From Methanomicrobiales archaeon (GTDB lineage Archaea > Halobacteriota > Methanomicrobia > Methanomicrobiales > Methanospirillaceae): DNA of 64,000 nucleotides. The translations under genes were made by a program, and so were the position numbers. The stretch's first letter is position 1. Every line of letters begins with the position of its first letter. Under the pieces are notes generated by a model. That model was not told the DNA's origin, did not search any database, and saw only the letters and a program-made list of their open reading frames with translations. The stretch covers positions 1 through 64,000 of the forward strand of contig JAAYCY010000061.1 of NCBI GenBank assembly GCA_012729535.1. The letters run 5' to 3'. Shown one piece after another: positions 61,610 through 64,000 of this stretch.

Positions 61610-62842
61610 TTAATTAACGCTTATTTTATGGATACTGGCTGCTGCCAGAACACCTGTTGAAAAGGCAGCCTGGAGATTATAGCCTCCACAGTCTCCGTCT
61701 ATATCCAGAACTTCTCCGATACAGTATAGTCCGGGAATTACCTTTGACTCCATGGTATCCTGCCTGATTTCATCAATAGAAACTCCTCCCCGGGTAACCA
61801 TTGCCTCATTTTTATCTCCTAAAGAGAGATCCGGAAACGAATATTCAAGTAACAGACTTATCAACCTGTTCCTGCTTTTCTTTGGAAATTGTGCACAGGT
61901 CATTTCCGTTGGAATTTCTGCAATCTCCAAAATTTTTTTTGCAAATCTTTCCGGCACATTCAGGCTGGTAAGTAATGTCTTCACCTGCTTTATTCCTCCG
62001 GTAGAAAAGTACCTTGTTAATCCATCCCGTCCGGATGTATTGTCAAGGCTGGGTATGAATGAGATCCGTAGTTCATCTCCCTTCCTGATATACCTTGAAA
62101 AGTCTAGAATGGCCGGTCCTGAAAGCCCCTGATGAGTAATGAGTATGTCTCCTTTTGTCTCGTGAATTTTCTTATTGTCACGAAAAAGTCTTAGAACACT
62201 TGATGGAAATGACATACCTGCTAATTCACGGAAAGGAAAATTCTTTATGATCACCGGAGCGAGGGCAGGCCCTGGCTCAATAATGGTATGGCCTAATTTC
62301 TTCGCCAAAATGTACCCATCCCCCGTAGATCCGGTAGATGGGTAGGTAAACCCACCGGTTGCAAGAACCACATATGCAGAAAGGTATGCATCCTTCGTTG
62401 TTGTGACCATAAATCCTGCATCACTCTGTGCAATTGCCTGAACCGGTTCATTGGTATGGATTTTCACACCGGTGGTTTCTATATTATCAGTTAATATTGT
62501 CAGGATATCTCGTGATTTTCCAGATTCTGGAAATATTTTGCCATCTTCATGTTCAATAAAATGAATGCCATGCTCGTTAAAAAACCGGATGAGTTCATCG
62601 TTGGAAAAGTTCATCAGGGCGGATTTGATGAACCTTCCATGTTCACCATAATGAGTGAGAAAATCTGAAATGGGCCCGGTATGTGTCAGGTTGCATTGAC
62701 CTAAGCCTGATAAAAGTAATTTTCTTCCAACATTCTGCATTTTTTCCAGGATAAGTACTGAATACCCCCATTTTGCCAGATAAAGAGAACACATTAATCC
62801 TGCCGGTCCGCCTCCGATAATTGTTACATTGTAGGGCTTCAT
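61610..62842 (-). CDS. FAD-dependent oxidoreductase, YhiN/HI0933 family
   Basis: This 410-residue flavoprotein has the dinucleotide motif VTIIGGGPAGLMCSLYLAKWG (residues about 5-25) and the family signature VGRKLLLSGLGQCNLTH near 40-56, plus ATGGFTYPSTGSTGDGY. The C-terminal FAD segment is GLYCIGEVLDIDGDCGGYNL. The family's physiological reaction is unknown. It converges with cheW (15-nt gap) and looks like a single-gene unit. Confidence 0.9.
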   Translation of the reverse strand: MKPYNVTIIGGGPAGLMCSLYLAKWGYSVLILEKMQNVGRKLLLSGLGQCNLTHTGPISDFLTHYGEHGRFIKSALMNFSNDELIRFFNEHGIHFIEHEDGKIFPESGKSRDILTILTDNIETTGVKIHTNEPVQAIAQSDAGFMVTTTKDAYLSAYVVLATGGFTYPSTGSTGDGYILAKKLGHTIIEPGPALAPVIIKNFPFRELAGMSFPSSVLRLFRDNKKIHETKGDILITHQGLSGPAILDFSRYIRKGDELRISFIPSLDNTSGRDGLTRYFSTGGIKQVKTLLTSLNVPERFAKKILEIAEIPTEMTCAQFPKKSRNRLISLLLEYSFPDLSLGDKNEAMVTRGGVSIDEIRQDTMESKVIPGLYCIGEVLDIDGDCGGYNLQAAFSTGVLAAASIHKISVN

Positions 62843-62939
62843 AATTATTTATAGAATGATTAGTGTCTCAATAAAAGTATCAGGGATAATTTACTCAGGA
62901 ATTACCGGAAAAGGTTTTTTGAGGTTATCTGGTAATAAT

Positions 62940-63950
62940 TCAGGAGGTAAGCTCCTTGTAGCTGAAGTCATCAAAGGAAACCTTGACTCCCTGCTCTTTT
63001 ACATATCCCTTTTCGGAAAGCCTGGCAACGAAGAATCCCACATCGCCATGGGTTATTGAAGTGTCACTGATTGCCCTGACCATTTTTCCATTAATATAGA
63101 GGCTCATGGTGTTTCCTTCTGTTTTTACGCCAAGTTTGTTTGTAACATAGCCCTTATTCAGGATATAGGTTTCAGTTAAGGGTATCAGTTCATAGACCTT
63201 TCCATCAACATGTTTTGTGACAGTAAACCAGCCACGGCCATTGATACCAAAAAGGTAGTGGTCATCATCAGAAAAGCGGAAAATAATTCCATACTGCCCG
63301 GTCATTGGGCCAGAATCAAGTCTTGTTTTAACTTCAACCTCAAAATTTTTCGCATCTTCACCAAGGAGAACCTTGTCTAGCATGTCTTCTCCTTTCTGGA
63401 TCATGTGGTACTCCCCCTGTGAATAGTACCTCATGAAGGTATCACTGGTATATTCACCCCATCCACTCTCTTTATTTGAAAAACCATCAGAAAAAGAATA
63501 TCCTGATGAAGATTCCATGGTCGGCACAGAAGTCGTCTCTTCTGTCACTTCACTTGTATTTTCAATGACTGAAGTCTGATTAAATTCATCTCCCACGGTT
63601 AGCGAATCCGGAGGTGGTGATGGCATAAAAACCAAAAGCATGATGATAATAATTCCTGCCAGGGCGATACCACCGATGAACATGAGTTCTCTGTGTCCAG
63701 GAAATGAAAAATTTGGTTTAGACTCCGGTTCTGGTTCAAAAAATTCATCGTCAGGTGGTAATACCGGACCCTTAATTTCCGGGCGGTTAAGAGGTTTGTC
63801 AGGTATAATATCGTCTGAAAACAGGTCATCATAGGGAGATATTGGTTCAACGAGTGGATCCTGTTTGCCAACCGGTATTACTGCTCCACAATATTCACAT
63901 GTATTGGAATGTGTTTTTTGTTCTTTTCCACATGATGGACACACTTGCAT
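62940..63950 (-). CDS. Zinc-ribbon membrane protein with C-terminal lectin-like domain
   Basis: This 336-residue protein has an N-terminal zinc ribbon (C-x2-C...C-x2-C within VCPSCGKEQ and CEYCGAV), an acidic Pro-rich linker, one membrane helix (IGGIALAGIIIIMLLVF, residues about 90-107), a Ser/Thr-rich linker and an external domain (about 145-336). That domain, with YGIIFRFSDDDHYLFGINGRGWFTV and LGVKTEGNTMSLYINGKMV, resembles concanavalin-like/DUF1080 domains that bind sugars. It may sense or bind surface glycan. Start is uncertain: TTG 63959 has GGAG close upstream, but ATG 63950 gives the natural MQVCPSCG. Confidence 0.75.
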   Translation of the reverse strand: MQVCPSCGKEQKTHSNTCEYCGAVIPVGKQDPLVEPISPYDDLFSDDIIPDKPLNRPEIKGPVLPPDDEFFEPEPESKPNFSFPGHRELMFIGGIALAGIIIIMLLVFMPSPPPDSLTVGDEFNQTSVIENTSEVTEETTSVPTMESSSGYSFSDGFSNKESGWGEYTSDTFMRYYSQGEYHMIQKGEDMLDKVLLGEDAKNFEVEVKTRLDSGPMTGQYGIIFRFSDDDHYLFGINGRGWFTVTKHVDGKVYELIPLTETYILNKGYVTNKLGVKTEGNTMSLYINGKMVRAISDTSITHGDVGFFVARLSEKGYVKEQGVKVSFDDFSYKELTS

Positions 63951-64000
63951 ACGTATCAAATAACTCCTGTTCAGACCGTAGCCATGTTTTTATTGGGGTA

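Noticed and set aside
1-64000. CRISPR arrays, rRNA or intact insertion sequences
   Set aside because: No regularly spaced repeats, no rRNA-like segment and no transposase with inverted ends were seen on either strand.

Overview
The window looks like chromosome of a hydrogenotrophic methanogenic archaeon of the order Methanomicrobiales, most likely Methanospirillum or a close relative. The reasons are a tungsten/molybdenum formylmethanofuran dehydrogenase operon (fwdDBAC) continuous with an Eha-type energy-converting [NiFe] hydrogenase, Shine-Dalgarno sites of the GGAGGTG type, and a large nucleotide-sugar and surface-glycan region. The genus is an inference from gene content; no rRNA is present to fix it. 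I found no tRNA, rRNA, CRISPR array or intact insertion sequence.

Layout. 0-0.75 kb: an AbrB-type antitoxin followed by a frameshifted PIN toxin. 0.8-18.2 kb: surface-glycan genes. These are GDP-mannose dehydratase and GDP-fucose synthase-like enzymes (minus strand), then a plus-strand run holding a glycosyltransferase and five consecutive genes that match the WbpD-E-B-A-I route to UDP-2,3-diacetamido-2,3-dideoxy-hexuronic acids. A markedly AT-rich block follows with four glycosyltransferases, a second UDP-GlcNAc 2-epimerase, a methyltransferase and an ABC flippase-like protein. 18.2-22.1 kb: two divergent ATPase-type genes of widespread, mobile-looking archaeal families, separated by a 299-bp spacer carrying about five copies of a 6-8-6 inverted repeat. 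22.1-29.0 kb: more sugar genes (UDP-glucuronate decarboxylase-like, polyprenyl-phosphate glycosyltransferase, SMR-like carrier, a large polytopic membrane protein, UTP-glucose-1-phosphate uridylyltransferase, UDP-glucose dehydrogenase).

29.1-40.1 kb is the energy-metabolism core. One minus-strand, almost gapless gene string runs ehaB-C-D-E-F-G-H-I-J-(K/L)-M-N-O-P then fwdD-B-A-C. The hydrogenase should use a sodium or proton gradient to reduce ferredoxin with H2, and the formylmethanofuran dehydrogenase uses that low-potential ferredoxin to fix CO2 onto methanofuran, the first step of methanogenesis. Co-transcription would tie the anaplerotic electron input to its consumer. Directly divergent is a MobB-like pterin-cofactor gene.

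41-48.2 kb: an endonuclease III-like Fe-S protein, then a DtxR-like regulator with a complete zinc/manganese-type ABC importer. A second importer of the same family lies on the other strand; its operon starts with an FmdE-domain protein and its binding protein lacks most of the usual metal ligands. 48.3-53.2 kb: SbcC/SbcD double-strand-break nuclease. 53.3-59.4 kb: a chagasin-like lipoprotein, a trehalose synthase-maltokinase fusion and a bifunctional trehalose-6-phosphate synthase/phosphatase. 59.5-64 kb: an unrecognised 175-residue protein, a TPR protein, an orphan CheW, a YhiN-type flavoprotein and a zinc-ribbon membrane protein.

Points that stand out: two genes seem to use non-standard start codons (AUU at 4068, AUA at 32840) behind well-placed Shine-Dalgarno sites; an operator-like repeat array sits at 20.13-20.33 kb; a metal-uptake operon is linked to an FmdE protein; the Eha-Fwd string is unbroken; and the maltokinase domain carries Asp-to-Asn in its metal-binding motif.
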